Part shown: positions 21,001 to 27,565 of the stretch, one piece after another
Numbering within the stretch: the first letter of the stretch is position 1
How the letters are laid out: every line of letters begins with the position of its first letter
From: Kordia sp965224175
GTDB taxonomy: Bacteria; Bacteroidota; Bacteroidia; Flavobacteriales; Flavobacteriaceae
DNA: 64,000 nucleotides
Direction: 5' to 3'
Assembly (NCBI RefSeq): GCF_965224175.1
Contig: NZ_OZ245041.1
Coordinates: 2,170,001-2,234,000, forward strand
Notes under the pieces: generated by a model
What the model was told of the DNA's origin: nothing
Seen by the model: the letters and a program-made list of their open reading frames with translations, nothing else
Database searches by the model: none
Program-made: the position numbers and the translations under genes

Positions 21001-21132
21001 ATTTTTGTTTTTGAATACGATTTACGCGTTAATAATGTTGGGGATTTCTCTAACGGAATTACAACCATTCAGAGTATGTACGCGCCAGAATTTAGCAGTC
21101 ACAGTAAAGGTGTTCGTGTACATGTGGATTGA
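15073..21132 (+). CDS. Alpha-2-macroglobulin family protein, paralogue 1 (2019 aa)
   Basis: This is a very large secreted protein. It has a signal peptide ending FSNAQ (about 20) and a helical N-terminal region to about 380. MG-type beta domains follow, with the MG2 signature LFTDRSIYRPGQ at 587-598 and VEEYKRPKF shortly after. A low-complexity linker spans about 1180-1243. The A2M domain follows (FFFPQLRTDANGDVSFTF), then the thioester domain with C1475-A-E-Q1478 in YPYECAEQTFSRY, and a receptor-binding-like C-terminus. Bacterial A2Ms trap proteases through the Cys-Gln thioester after bait cleavage. The linker is a candidate bait region. There is no lipobox, and no pbpC neighbour as in the E. 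coli system. A strong terminator follows. Confidence 0.93.
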   Translation: MKNILTIFMIVLFSQFSNAQDNYRDLWKQLENLEQKGLTKSAFEKVSEIYKLAKTDQNNPQIIKAFLHRAKYQMTLEEDAKLTIINDLKAEIKTQSFPSKNILQSILGSLYWQHFKSNRYQIYNRSKTAEKVDANDFRTWDLNTIFNEIFIQFDASLENAAQLQKLDLAKFDAILSTQEGSKTYRPTVYDFLAHSALKFYKTSENSITKPAYKFEIDDEEYLCDAQLFTTLNLTTKDSLSLEFRALKTYQDLIRFHLKDKTPEALIKVNIERLYFVEQNATFENKSNKLIEAFQNEKTTYASHPYSGMYDAESAVLYQRSGSRYENTRKEKYRWENKKAIERCDDVLSKFPNSIAGKKCAIIKESILNKEIAITTEQLIPIGKHSKMSVEYENLEKLYFQVRKISRKQLEEFWKLHDGNTHYAFLQKLAVDKAWNATLPNEYDYQPHTTEVIIPPLTNGYYIITASPEEKLHTDFIAVDVLQVTNSALIHKVTPSSYIFQLTDRNDGKPITNQKIDLTYSIGYRGTSESKTLTTDDTGSVVLKSDYRQGLREIKVKVSRENDDAYFEQFNFSNRNFGKEISTNTAFLFTDRSIYRPGQIVHFKGIVLHREGSESTILSNETVEIVLRDANYQEIKTATFVTNEYGSIKGEFVIPNNGLTGNHTLFVRSNRKHLGSANFSVEEYKRPKFAAEFLPITETFAVNDMVIAKGNAKAFAGSTISEAKVVYSVKRTPRYPRWAYWRSPYISTSSQQITSGETTTDASGNFEISFKAIPDASIDKSLLPVFDYEITADITDINGETRSTSTIVHVGYHSLQANILVESKLDATAKDHQLEIITKNLNGEKVGTQGTVTIHKLQAPNRVLRKRSFSVPDFPSIPETEFKTLFPHEAFSKEEEDFKFWKKGKNVLTASFNTEVATKVALGKTKRWESGKYVIETNTTDKNGFEVKDLVYIDVWNPKDKTTADNKILEVSIDKDEYLPGEEVVLTINTAMKNMHISIDIEKGKRIAESYMISMEDGKKTIRIPVNKEDEGGFRIHYATSIFNSFIKKQIPVVVNYPPTDLTIETTTFRDKLKPAQEETWSFRIKGPKGEKVTAELLSSMYDASLDEFRDHNWSFVPFSKPKYYSYVNVSSQGSFELTYFTDYWKNDRNYYDTQSFDRLNWFNFYFNNSRQIRYKRGVALEAAATQRSMATNEVAEAEAAYLFSANEQNDDSDGIGRDTSNNGYISDAESKKEETTTTVVPRKNLQETAFFFPQLRTDANGDVSFTFTTPEALTKWKVQLLAHTKDLNSATKSLTTVTQKELMVLPNAPRFLREGDKIVISSKISNLSEKNLNGEATLQLVDPITGKNLDTVLFDSTSGPKELFSVNAEGNTQVSWTLEIPQGIQAVQYTIIAKAGEYSDGEQSALPVLSNRMLVTETLPMWIRSDETKTFTLNKLATTTSSTLQHHKLSLEVTSNPAWYAVQALPYLMEYPYECAEQTFSRYYANTLASHIANSNPRIQEVFNQWKSSDALLSNLEKNQELKSLIIQETPWVRDAQSETEQKKRIALLFDLNRMKNEQSKSIEKLTQMQLPSGGFPWFSGGRQNRFVTQHIITGFGHLQQLGVNVYDSNKTRQMVRQAIAYLDQEFVTEYKNLKKYNKNIDLSKDHLSYTQLHYLYMRSFFSEIKKSEEVTKISDYYLGQIDKYWLSRSLYSKGLMALVSHRMEHKKTATAILRSLKENSITSEELGMYWKANTSSWYWYQAPIETQALLIEAFSEISKDITTVDNLKIWLLKHKQTNRWSTTKATTDAVYALLLQGSDWLSVTDMVDVTIGNQKISPKDLEAVKVEAGTGYFKTSWNGNDIKPEMAKVTLTKKGKGIAWGGLYWQYFEDLDKITTAETSLKLTKKLFKRTYDDTGEVITEIDENSKLELGDLVRVRIELRNDRPMEFVHMKDMRAAGLEPINVLSSYKWQDGLGYYESTKDASTNFFFDYLPKGIFVFEYDLRVNNVGDFSNGITTIQSMYAPEFSSHSKGVRVHVD

Positions 21133-21157
21133 TTAAATATCTTCTAAACAATAAATG

Positions 21158-21203
21158 ACGCTTGTATTACCTGAATAGTAGGTAATGCAAGCGTTTTTCT
21201 TTT
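21158..21203 (+). terminator. Rho-independent terminator of the first A2M gene
   Basis: ACGCTTGTATTACC (21158-21171) pairs with GGTAATGCAAGCGT (21181-21194) around a 9-base loop, with one G-U pair, and is followed by TTTTCTTTT. It starts 26 bases after the stop codon. Confidence 0.88.
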
Positions 21204-21412
21204 CATGGTAAAAAAAACAACCCAACTTTCTAAAAGTTTCGTTTTCGCAAATACTACTTACGCACAACTAACGAGAGAAATCACCTACTTTTTCTGTTTA
21301 TACACCTATATTCTAGATTGGTTAATAGTACTCTTATTCAACACTTCATAAAGTTGCAATTTTACACTATCAAACTTACTATTATTTATTAATCATTTAA
21401 AAACAAATCATT

Positions 21413-21670
21413 ATGACAAGTTCAACTTTAATTTTAAATCAAGGAACCAAAGGTGAAGCACAAGTAAAACCAAGCAGCTATCCAGCTCACATTTTAATTA
21501 CTTTTGATCCAGAATATGGTGATACGGAAATTTTTTATGGAGTGAACGGACAACAACCTTCAATTCCCTTAAAACCAGGACAAACACCAGTTACAATAGA
21601 TTATAATTCCTTAGAAATATCATATAGAATTTCACAAGGGCAAGCAAAACTTCAATGGGATGTACAATAA
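21413..21670 (+). CDS. Small beta-rich hypothetical protein
   Basis: This 85-residue protein has no signal peptide, begins MTSSTLILNQGTKGEAQV and ends YRISQGQAKLQWDVQ. It is rich in Gly, Gln, Pro and Thr with alternating hydrophobic residues, which suggests a small beta-sandwich. It has its own terminator (21698-21731) and a long upstream gap, so it forms a separate unit. I do not recognise the family. Confidence 0.65.
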   Translation: MTSSTLILNQGTKGEAQVKPSSYPAHILITFDPEYGDTEIFYGVNGQQPSIPLKPGQTPVTIDYNSLEISYRISQGQAKLQWDVQ

Positions 21671-21697
21671 ATAATTCCTATTAGCTTTATACATAAG

Positions 21698-21731
21698 AAA
21701 CTATTTCTATTCATCTAGGAATAGTTTTTTT
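21698..21731 (+). terminator. Terminator of the small beta-rich protein gene
   Basis: AAACTATTTCT (21698-21708) pairs with AGGAATAGTTT (21717-21727) with one G-U pair and runs into a T7 tract. It stands 27 bases after the stop codon, and could also stop the convergent minus-strand gene. Confidence 0.75.
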
Positions 21732-21746
21732 ATATAATAGTTAAAC

Positions 21747-22205
21747 TTAACCTACTGTAAATTCGCAAAAGTATCTTTTCGTTGCTGAGGTTAACACGAT
21801 AAAATCTGTAGCGTATCCAAATTCATTTTCTGCATTCTTTCCATCGCGTGTTAAACTTGCCATCTTATAAAAACTGTCTATGTGACAAGAAGCGACTAAA
21901 TCATCAACAATTTGTTGAATGACAGTCATTGTTGAGGTATTTTTTATATAATTTGGTTGAAATTCAGCATATAACCAACGATTCAATACTTCTTCAAAAG
22001 CAGTTCTGGTAATTTCAGAAAATTCAAATTCGTAAGCTTGAAAGTAGTCAAACTTCTTTTTGAGAGCTTCTACTTGTGTTCCTTCAATCGAAAAATCATC
22101 AATATCAAAATGATAACTTACATTGACACCAGGATCATTTTGAAGCGCATAGGTTTCAAAGACTCCTTTAAAGTAATCTAGATGATATGTTGTTTTGTTT
22201 TTCAT
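21747..22205 (-). CDS. Hypothetical protein
   Basis: This 152-residue soluble protein has no signal peptide and mixed alpha/beta composition. It has aromatic-rich segments at the N-terminus (YHLDYFKGVFETYAL) and at the C-terminus (GYATDFIVLTSATKRYFCEFTVG). No family was recognised. It lies 19 bases downstream of the lipoprotein gene 22225-22797 on the same strand, so the two are probably co-transcribed. Confidence 0.65.
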   Translation of the reverse strand: MKNKTTYHLDYFKGVFETYALQNDPGVNVSYHFDIDDFSIEGTQVEALKKKFDYFQAYEFEFSEITRTAFEEVLNRWLYAEFQPNYIKNTSTMTVIQQIVDDLVASCHIDSFYKMASLTRDGKNAENEFGYATDFIVLTSATKRYFCEFTVG

Positions 22206-22224
22206 AATTCAACCAACTAGGCTT

Positions 22225-22797
22225 TTATTTAAATTTAACTTTTGAAGTTGGATCGTTATTGAACTGTATATGTGTGATTTTTGTTCGCTTCTGTCCTATA
22301 TCTTCTAGGGAAGAATCAATTAAAAAGGTATATTCTAAATTAAACTTACAATTGCAGCTACAATGTCTTCCAAAGGCCTGATAAATTATGTTTAATGTTG
22401 ATTTATTTATGATTTCTGCTTCGCATAAAAATTCCGAACAACAATTTTCTACCGCAGAAAATTTAACCGTAAAAGAATTTTTCTCAAACACTATTTCATT
22501 TACAATCTTATCAGGATATGGAGTTCCGAGGTTTTCATCTGAATCTTCACATTCTTCTACATTTATCGACTTCAAAATATAACCATTTACTATTCTTAAA
22601 AAACGAAGTTTTTCACTTTCTTCGAATATCTGATTTCCTTTTGGAGCAATTACCTGAACATTATCCGTGATTGTAGAATCTACACTTATCACTTTTTCTT
22701 GAACTTTTGACTTTGGAATTTTCTGTTCTTCCGTTATTTTCTTCTGACAGCAGATAAATAGTATCATTCCAAAAATGAGAACAATTATTTTTTTCAT
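22225..22797 (-). CDS. Hypothetical Cys-rich lipoprotein
   Basis: This 190-residue protein has a lipoprotein-type signal (MKKIIVLIFGMILFICC, lipidated Cys at 16 or 17). Six further cysteines occur in the mature part: EECEDSDE, AVENCCSEFLCEAE and RHCSCNCKF. These could form disulfides in the periplasm or bind metal. No domain was recognised. The gene following it on the same strand is only 19 bases away. Confidence 0.7.
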   Translation of the reverse strand: MKKIIVLIFGMILFICCQKKITEEQKIPKSKVQEKVISVDSTITDNVQVIAPKGNQIFEESEKLRFLRIVNGYILKSINVEECEDSDENLGTPYPDKIVNEIVFEKNSFTVKFSAVENCCSEFLCEAEIINKSTLNIIYQAFGRHCSCNCKFNLEYTFLIDSSLEDIGQKRTKITHIQFNNDPTSKVKFK

Positions 22798-22868
22798 TAC
22801 ACAACAAATAAAAGTTCTTGAAAATAAGAAAATCTACGGACGATACATATTTTAATCAAACTATTATT

Positions 22869-23528
22869 TTAATAATAGGTTAATATTCTGAACTCTGTAT
22901 AACTTTCTTTATTATCTAATACAAGCGTTCTTTTAATCCAATGACCATTATCATCATATTGATAATTTTTGAAATTTATAGAATATGATATTTCTTCCTC
23001 ATCATCATTACCATAGATAACTGTATTACCTAAAATAGGTACTCCTTCTTTTTTAAATACTTCTGAGAATACTGTTTTCTTTCCTGAAATAAACATCTCA
23101 TATGATTCTTTTTCACAAGCTACAAATTCGTACTTTATCTTTTTATCCCGAGTATGTATGGCTTCTAATACGCGACCTCTATCATCTCTCTTAGTAATAA
23201 ATACTGTATCTATAGTATATTCTATCTCTTCTTCAAGTTGTACTTTATTATGGGAATTTGGAACAGATGTTATCATATATTGCAATTTATTTGCTTTGTA
23301 TATGTAGTTTACTGTCTTTTTTTCTTCTGTTTTGAATACTTTTAGAATATTACCTTTTCTATCAAATTCCTTAAGCTCATGATATTCAGAAACTTCTTCT
23401 AAAAACTCATCTCCTATATATAACTTCTCTGTTTTTATGCCAAAATCTACATTACAAGAATCTAATGGTTTTATTTTAGTATCACAACTGATTAAACAAC
23501 CGATAAAAAATAAGTATATGTATTTCAT
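22869..23528 (-). CDS. Hypothetical lipoprotein
   Basis: This 219-residue protein has the signal MKYIYLFFIGCLISC with Cys15 as the lipid site. Its sequence is built of short charged strands such as EFDRKGNILKVFKTEEKK, FITKRDDRGRVLEAIHTRDK and YQYDDNGHWIKRTLVLDN. These look like degenerate RHS/YD-type beta repeats (D-x-x-G-x-x hydrophobic). The secreted protein at 25507-26646 shows the same style. Function unknown. Confidence 0.7.
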   Translation of the reverse strand: MKYIYLFFIGCLISCDTKIKPLDSCNVDFGIKTEKLYIGDEFLEEVSEYHELKEFDRKGNILKVFKTEEKKTVNYIYKANKLQYMITSVPNSHNKVQLEEEIEYTIDTVFITKRDDRGRVLEAIHTRDKKIKYEFVACEKESYEMFISGKKTVFSEVFKKEGVPILGNTVIYGNDDEEEISYSINFKNYQYDDNGHWIKRTLVLDNKESYTEFRILTYY

Positions 23529-23622
23529 TGACCTTTGTATTCATTAGTTTATCAGCTAAATATAATCTAAGTACCAAAAGTTACTATATTTTCTGTCTTA
23601 ATTATCTAAGTTCGTGTTCAAT

Positions 23623-24669
23623 TTACTGATGTTCGTGTTCCAACAACCAACGCTTACGTTCTATACCGCCACTATACCCTGTCAGCGCGCCATTTTTTCC
23701 TATCACTCTATGGCAAGGAATGATAATTGCAATTCGGTTGCAACCATTTGCTCTTGCGACAGCTCGCACGGCTTTTGGGTTTTTAATATTTACAGCTTGT
23801 TGTTTGTAGGAAGTTGTAGTTCCATATGGAATCGTTTTTAGTGCATTCCAAACAGTATTCTGAAATTCGGTTCCAGGCGTATGTAATGGCACCTCAAATT
23901 GTGTACGTGTTCCTTCAAAATATGCTGCTACTTCTTTTTTAGCTTTCGATATATGCGCATTCTCGCCAATAATAATATTCGCTTTCAACAAACGTTGTAA
24001 ATCTTTAAATTCGGTCTCTAACATGCGCCTATCTGTAAATTCTAGCAGACAAATTCCTTTCTCAGTAGCACAAACAAACATAGGACCTAAAGGTGTCGTG
24101 AATCTGTTGATAAGAATTACGGTATTACCAACACTTTGCTGTGGCGATTTTCCAATGAGTTTTTTATACGTATATCCAAATCCGCTAAGCGATTCATACC
24201 CTGTATCAAAAGCAGTATGTGTTGTGTTTTTTCCTTTTTTTAATTCGTTAAAGGCATTGTTGATTCGATACATACGTTGATATGCCTGAAACGTCATTCC
24301 GTAATTTTTATTAAACCATCTACGAACGATTTCTGGACTAATACTACGCTCACGTAGTTGCGCATCTGTAATTTTTTCTTTCGGATTTTCTTTCACCAAT
24401 GCTATTGCAGTTTGTACTTGTGCAGGCGCTTCATTAGCATTTTCAGTAGGTTTGCATATTTTGCAAGGACGATAACCATTCTGTAAAGCTTCTTTAACAG
24501 TTGTATAAAATTCTACATTTTTAAATTTTGGCTTTCGCGCTCTACAGGTTGCAATACAAAAAATAGAAGTTGTTTTTACACCTACATAAAAGATTCCAAC
24601 ATAACTTTCTTTTCGTTCTAGTAAGGCTTGATAATACTCGTGTATTTTTGCGGTTTCTGTAATCAACAT
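23623..24669 (-). CDS. ada: Ada: methylphosphotriester-sensing regulator and O6-methylguanine methyltransferase
   Basis: This 348-residue protein has the full Ada layout. The N-terminal zinc domain has C38, C42, C69 and C72 (IFCIATCRARKPKF and YRPCKIC), the same positions as in E. coli Ada, where C38 accepts methyl groups from phosphotriesters. An AraC-type HTH follows (about 80-180), and then the methyltransferase domain with IIPCHRVIGKNG, whose acceptor is C319. It repairs alkylated DNA and should activate its own operon after methylation. The next gene upstream on this strand (PEP mutase family) ends one base before its start, so they are co-transcribed. Confidence 0.95.
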   Translation of the reverse strand: MLITETAKIHEYYQALLERKESYVGIFYVGVKTTSIFCIATCRARKPKFKNVEFYTTVKEALQNGYRPCKICKPTENANEAPAQVQTAIALVKENPKEKITDAQLRERSISPEIVRRWFNKNYGMTFQAYQRMYRINNAFNELKKGKNTTHTAFDTGYESLSGFGYTYKKLIGKSPQQSVGNTVILINRFTTPLGPMFVCATEKGICLLEFTDRRMLETEFKDLQRLLKANIIIGENAHISKAKKEVAAYFEGTRTQFEVPLHTPGTEFQNTVWNALKTIPYGTTTSYKQQAVNIKNPKAVRAVARANGCNRIAIIIPCHRVIGKNGALTGYSGGIERKRWLLEHEHQ

Positions 24670-24670
24670 G

Positions 24671-25429
24671 TTAAAAGATAGATTTGAACGATTGATCGCT
24701 GATAATTTGTGCCGTTATTTTTTCTAATTGCGCGTACATAGCATCAAACAAAAAATTCCCCATACTGATTCGTTTTACACCTAAGTTTTGCAAGGTTTCA
24801 AAATTAGGAAGTTTTGGCATACTCATTACATTGATCGGTAATTTCGTGGATTCCACCATTTGTTTTATGGCTGATTCTTGTTCTATACAAGGTATAAATA
24901 TTCCTGAAACGCCTGCTTTTTCATATAATTTAATGCGTCTTTTTGTCGCTTCTAGTGTATTTACAACTCCTAATAAAAATGTGTCTATTCGTACATTGAT
25001 AAAAATCTGTAAGTTGTCTTTTTCTAATTGATCTATGATTTCTGAAAGCAATTTTGAAAATGATTCAGCAGCTACCAAACTTCGTTTTCCATTGACAATA
25101 ATGCTATCTTCTATATTGATTCCAACAACTCCAATGTTGATTAATTCTTTGATATGATGTATGATTTCAGAAGCATTTCGGCTGTAGCCAGCTTCCAAAT
25201 CTACAGACAAAGGTAATTTTGTATTGGCAACAATTCGCTTTACCATATATGCTAACTCAGAAAAGCTTATTTCTTCTCCATCATTATAGCCTAAAAGTGC
25301 TGCAATTGCCGAACTTGAAGTTCCAATAGCTTGTGCATTTTGGGTTGCTGCAATTTTGGCACTAGTTACGTCCCAAACATTGTGAATTAATAATGGTTTT
25401 TCTTGATGGTGTAATGTTTTAAAGTCCAT
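24671..25429 (-). CDS. Isocitrate lyase/PEP mutase family protein
   Basis: This 252-residue TIM-barrel protein belongs to the PEP mutase/isocitrate lyase superfamily. Visible hallmarks are HNVWDVTSAKIAATQNAQAIGTSSSAIA, SVDLEAGYSRN (metal-binding acidic residues), GINIEDS and INVRIDTFL. Members cleave or form C-C or P-C bonds next to a carboxylate. The exact substrate is unknown because the usual KKCG catalytic motif of isocitrate and methylisocitrate lyases is absent. It is the first gene of a two-gene operon with ada (one-base gap), which hints at an association with alkylation or oxidative stress; that link is inference only. Confidence 0.85.
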   Translation of the reverse strand: MDFKTLHHQEKPLLIHNVWDVTSAKIAATQNAQAIGTSSSAIAALLGYNDGEEISFSELAYMVKRIVANTKLPLSVDLEAGYSRNASEIIHHIKELINIGVVGINIEDSIIVNGKRSLVAAESFSKLLSEIIDQLEKDNLQIFINVRIDTFLLGVVNTLEATKRRIKLYEKAGVSGIFIPCIEQESAIKQMVESTKLPINVMSMPKLPNFETLQNLGVKRISMGNFLFDAMYAQLEKITAQIISDQSFKSIF

Positions 25430-25506
25430 TTTCTATATCTTTTGTACAAAGAACTTAAGATTCACTTTGTACAGCAACCGAAAATTGGACATGTATTTTT
25501 TTTCTC

Positions 25507-26646
25507 TTAATAATACTCAATGTCAAAGGTAGTTTCTCGATGAAGCATTTTCTCGCCACCAACATAGTAAAATGATTTTATAGAACTTGGATTTCCTTTG
25601 TCATCATATAAGTATTCGTACTCAACAGGCAATGTTGCTAATTTTCCTTGTTGGTAAAATTTTAATATGCCTTCTACATAATATAACTGATCATTTTTAT
25701 CAAAAGTAATTTGGTATGCTTCATTTTCTTCGCCTTTTGTTCTTTTGTACGATTGTATTTTTTTTGTCGGTGAATATACAAAGGTTCCTTTTTGAATGCT
25801 GTCGTTCATTTCTACTGTTGGAAACTCAGCATACTTTTGTTGATCAATCGCAATAGAATCAACATAATAATCAAACAAGTAGCGTTTGTAAAGCGTTTCG
25901 AATTTCTTTAATTTTTTGTCCTCAGTATATGTATATGTTTTTTCATAAATATCAATGACTTCGCCAAATTTATCATAGATGATTTTTCGAACAGGCAAAT
26001 CATTTCTGTAGCTAATGCGTTCGAGTCCTTTGTCTTGAAATTGGCTTCGCCACAATGTTGTTGATTCGTCATCTTCATTAAATTCTTCCGAGATTAAACT
26101 TTCAAAATACTTGATTTCTATCAATCTGTCCTTTTTATCATACCTATACGATATACTGTCATTATCGTTATAAAATGCTATCAACCTATCTTTTTTATAC
26201 ACGTAATGATCGTCTCCTTGCATATCTGGTTCAGGTAGATATTCATCTTCTTCAGGCTGTTGACGTTTGATAATTTTTACAGTGAGCTTTCCATCTTTTT
26301 TAATCTCAGCACTTGGTTCTTCTAAATGATTAACTTCATCTTTTGTATCTTCTATTCCGTATGCATAAGTACGTGTGATCGTTTTTTCAAGAATATTATC
26401 TCTATTTACGTACATAGTTGTTTTTTCTATAGTACTAGCATCAATGCCTTGTCCATATTCTTTAAATGTACGAGTCACTTTTTTTACATTTCCTTTATAT
26501 TTTGTTGGATCTGAAATATTTTCATTGTCTAAATATTCATAGAAAGTTGCTTCAGGTGATGCAAGTGTTGGTTTTGAAAACTCCTGCGCGTGAACATTCG
26601 CGAAAGCAAAACCAAGAACAAAAAATATGGTGAGACAGTTTTTCAT
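25507..26646 (-). CDS. Secreted hypothetical protein with RHS-like strands
   Basis: This 379-residue exported protein has the signal MKNCLTIFFVLGFAFANVHAQ. The frame is open upstream to 26676, but the signal peptide sets the start at 26646. The mature part contains YRYDKKDRLIEIKYFE, YDKFGEVIDIYEKTYTYTEDKKLKKFE and YLYDDKGNPSSIKSFYYVGG, which look like loose RHS/YD repeats. It probably forms an extended beta structure in the periplasm. No enzyme motif is seen. It is 42 bases downstream of the DUF6624-like gene, so the two may form an operon. Confidence 0.7.
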   Translation of the reverse strand: MKNCLTIFFVLGFAFANVHAQEFSKPTLASPEATFYEYLDNENISDPTKYKGNVKKVTRTFKEYGQGIDASTIEKTTMYVNRDNILEKTITRTYAYGIEDTKDEVNHLEEPSAEIKKDGKLTVKIIKRQQPEEDEYLPEPDMQGDDHYVYKKDRLIAFYNDNDSISYRYDKKDRLIEIKYFESLISEEFNEDDESTTLWRSQFQDKGLERISYRNDLPVRKIIYDKFGEVIDIYEKTYTYTEDKKLKKFETLYKRYLFDYYVDSIAIDQQKYAEFPTVEMNDSIQKGTFVYSPTKKIQSYKRTKGEENEAYQITFDKNDQLYYVEGILKFYQQGKLATLPVEYEYLYDDKGNPSSIKSFYYVGGEKMLHRETTFDIEYY

Positions 26647-26688
26647 AAGTTTTAAAGATACTAACATACAAGTCACTAAGATATTACT

Positions 26689-27351
26689 TTATATTTTATT
26701 TTTTTGTGCTTTAAAAGCTGCTGTTCTTTTAAGTTGCTCTTCTAAATTCCATTCAAAATCAAAGCGTATTTTAAGAAATTCCGCAATTGGCATGAGTCCT
26801 ATCTCTGCTCTTCGTTTATCAATATTTGCAGGATCGTATACTGGCCACACATTAAAACTCTTTGTTTCAGGATAATATTTCATCTGTCCACCGTACATTT
26901 GTAATTCTCCTTTCTCGGTAGCAATTCTATCTACTGCTCTGACTAAAAAACGAACTTCTAATTTTTCATCTTGAACTGCTTTTTTCATCATCGGAAGATA
27001 TTTTACACGAATAGCATTGTCACTATGTTGAATCACGTTGCATATAGTCCAGTTTCCGCGTGGACCGCTATTTTCTGGAGCTGGCCAACCATAAGTATCA
27101 AGCATTTTCGTAACTTTTTGTTCATTGATAACATGATTCTTCCTGTATATTTCTTGATACTTTTTAAATTCTTTTGAATCGTCTCCATAGTTTTTCATTG
27201 CGGCATCGCGCAATCGTAATGGTGTTTGTTCCATTTCCCAAATGGTATCTAAAATGGCGCTTAGTTTTTTTTCATATAGTGCTTTTTCAGAAGCGTTCTG
27301 ACTAAAACCAAAAGTAATGCACAGTATAAAAAGAGTTGTTATAATTTTCAT
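26689..27351 (-). CDS. Secreted DUF6624-like protein
   Basis: This 220-residue protein has a signal peptide (MKIITTLFILCITFGFSQ). The mature part has YGWPAPENSGPRGNWTICNVIQHSD, then KYLPMMKKAVQDEKL, VRAVDRIATEKGELQMYGGQ and WPVYDPANIDKRRAEIGL, an order that I associate with the DUF6624 family. Conserved Trp/Pro, His-Asp and Gln-Tyr-Gly-Gln positions are present. The molecular role is unknown. Together with the following secreted RHS-like protein it may form a small operon. Confidence 0.7.
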   Translation of the reverse strand: MKIITTLFILCITFGFSQNASEKALYEKKLSAILDTIWEMEQTPLRLRDAAMKNYGDDSKEFKKYQEIYRKNHVINEQKVTKMLDTYGWPAPENSGPRGNWTICNVIQHSDNAIRVKYLPMMKKAVQDEKLEVRFLVRAVDRIATEKGELQMYGGQMKYYPETKSFNVWPVYDPANIDKRRAEIGLMPIAEFLKIRFDFEWNLEEQLKRTAAFKAQKNKI

Positions 27352-27565
27352 GTATCTGTGGTATTATAAATTGTATTCCAAGTTAGATTACAATCAATTA
27401 AATTCATTCCTGAACTATTTTTCTTTGTTAAAACTAGAAGAATATCCAGTGAAAACAAAATTAGAAGTTCCCTAATTCATAATAGGAGTTCCCTAATCTG
27501 TTATTGTATCTTTAACAAGGTTTGTAGTTATTTGTTGTATATGCCAATTGTAATAAAATAAAACG

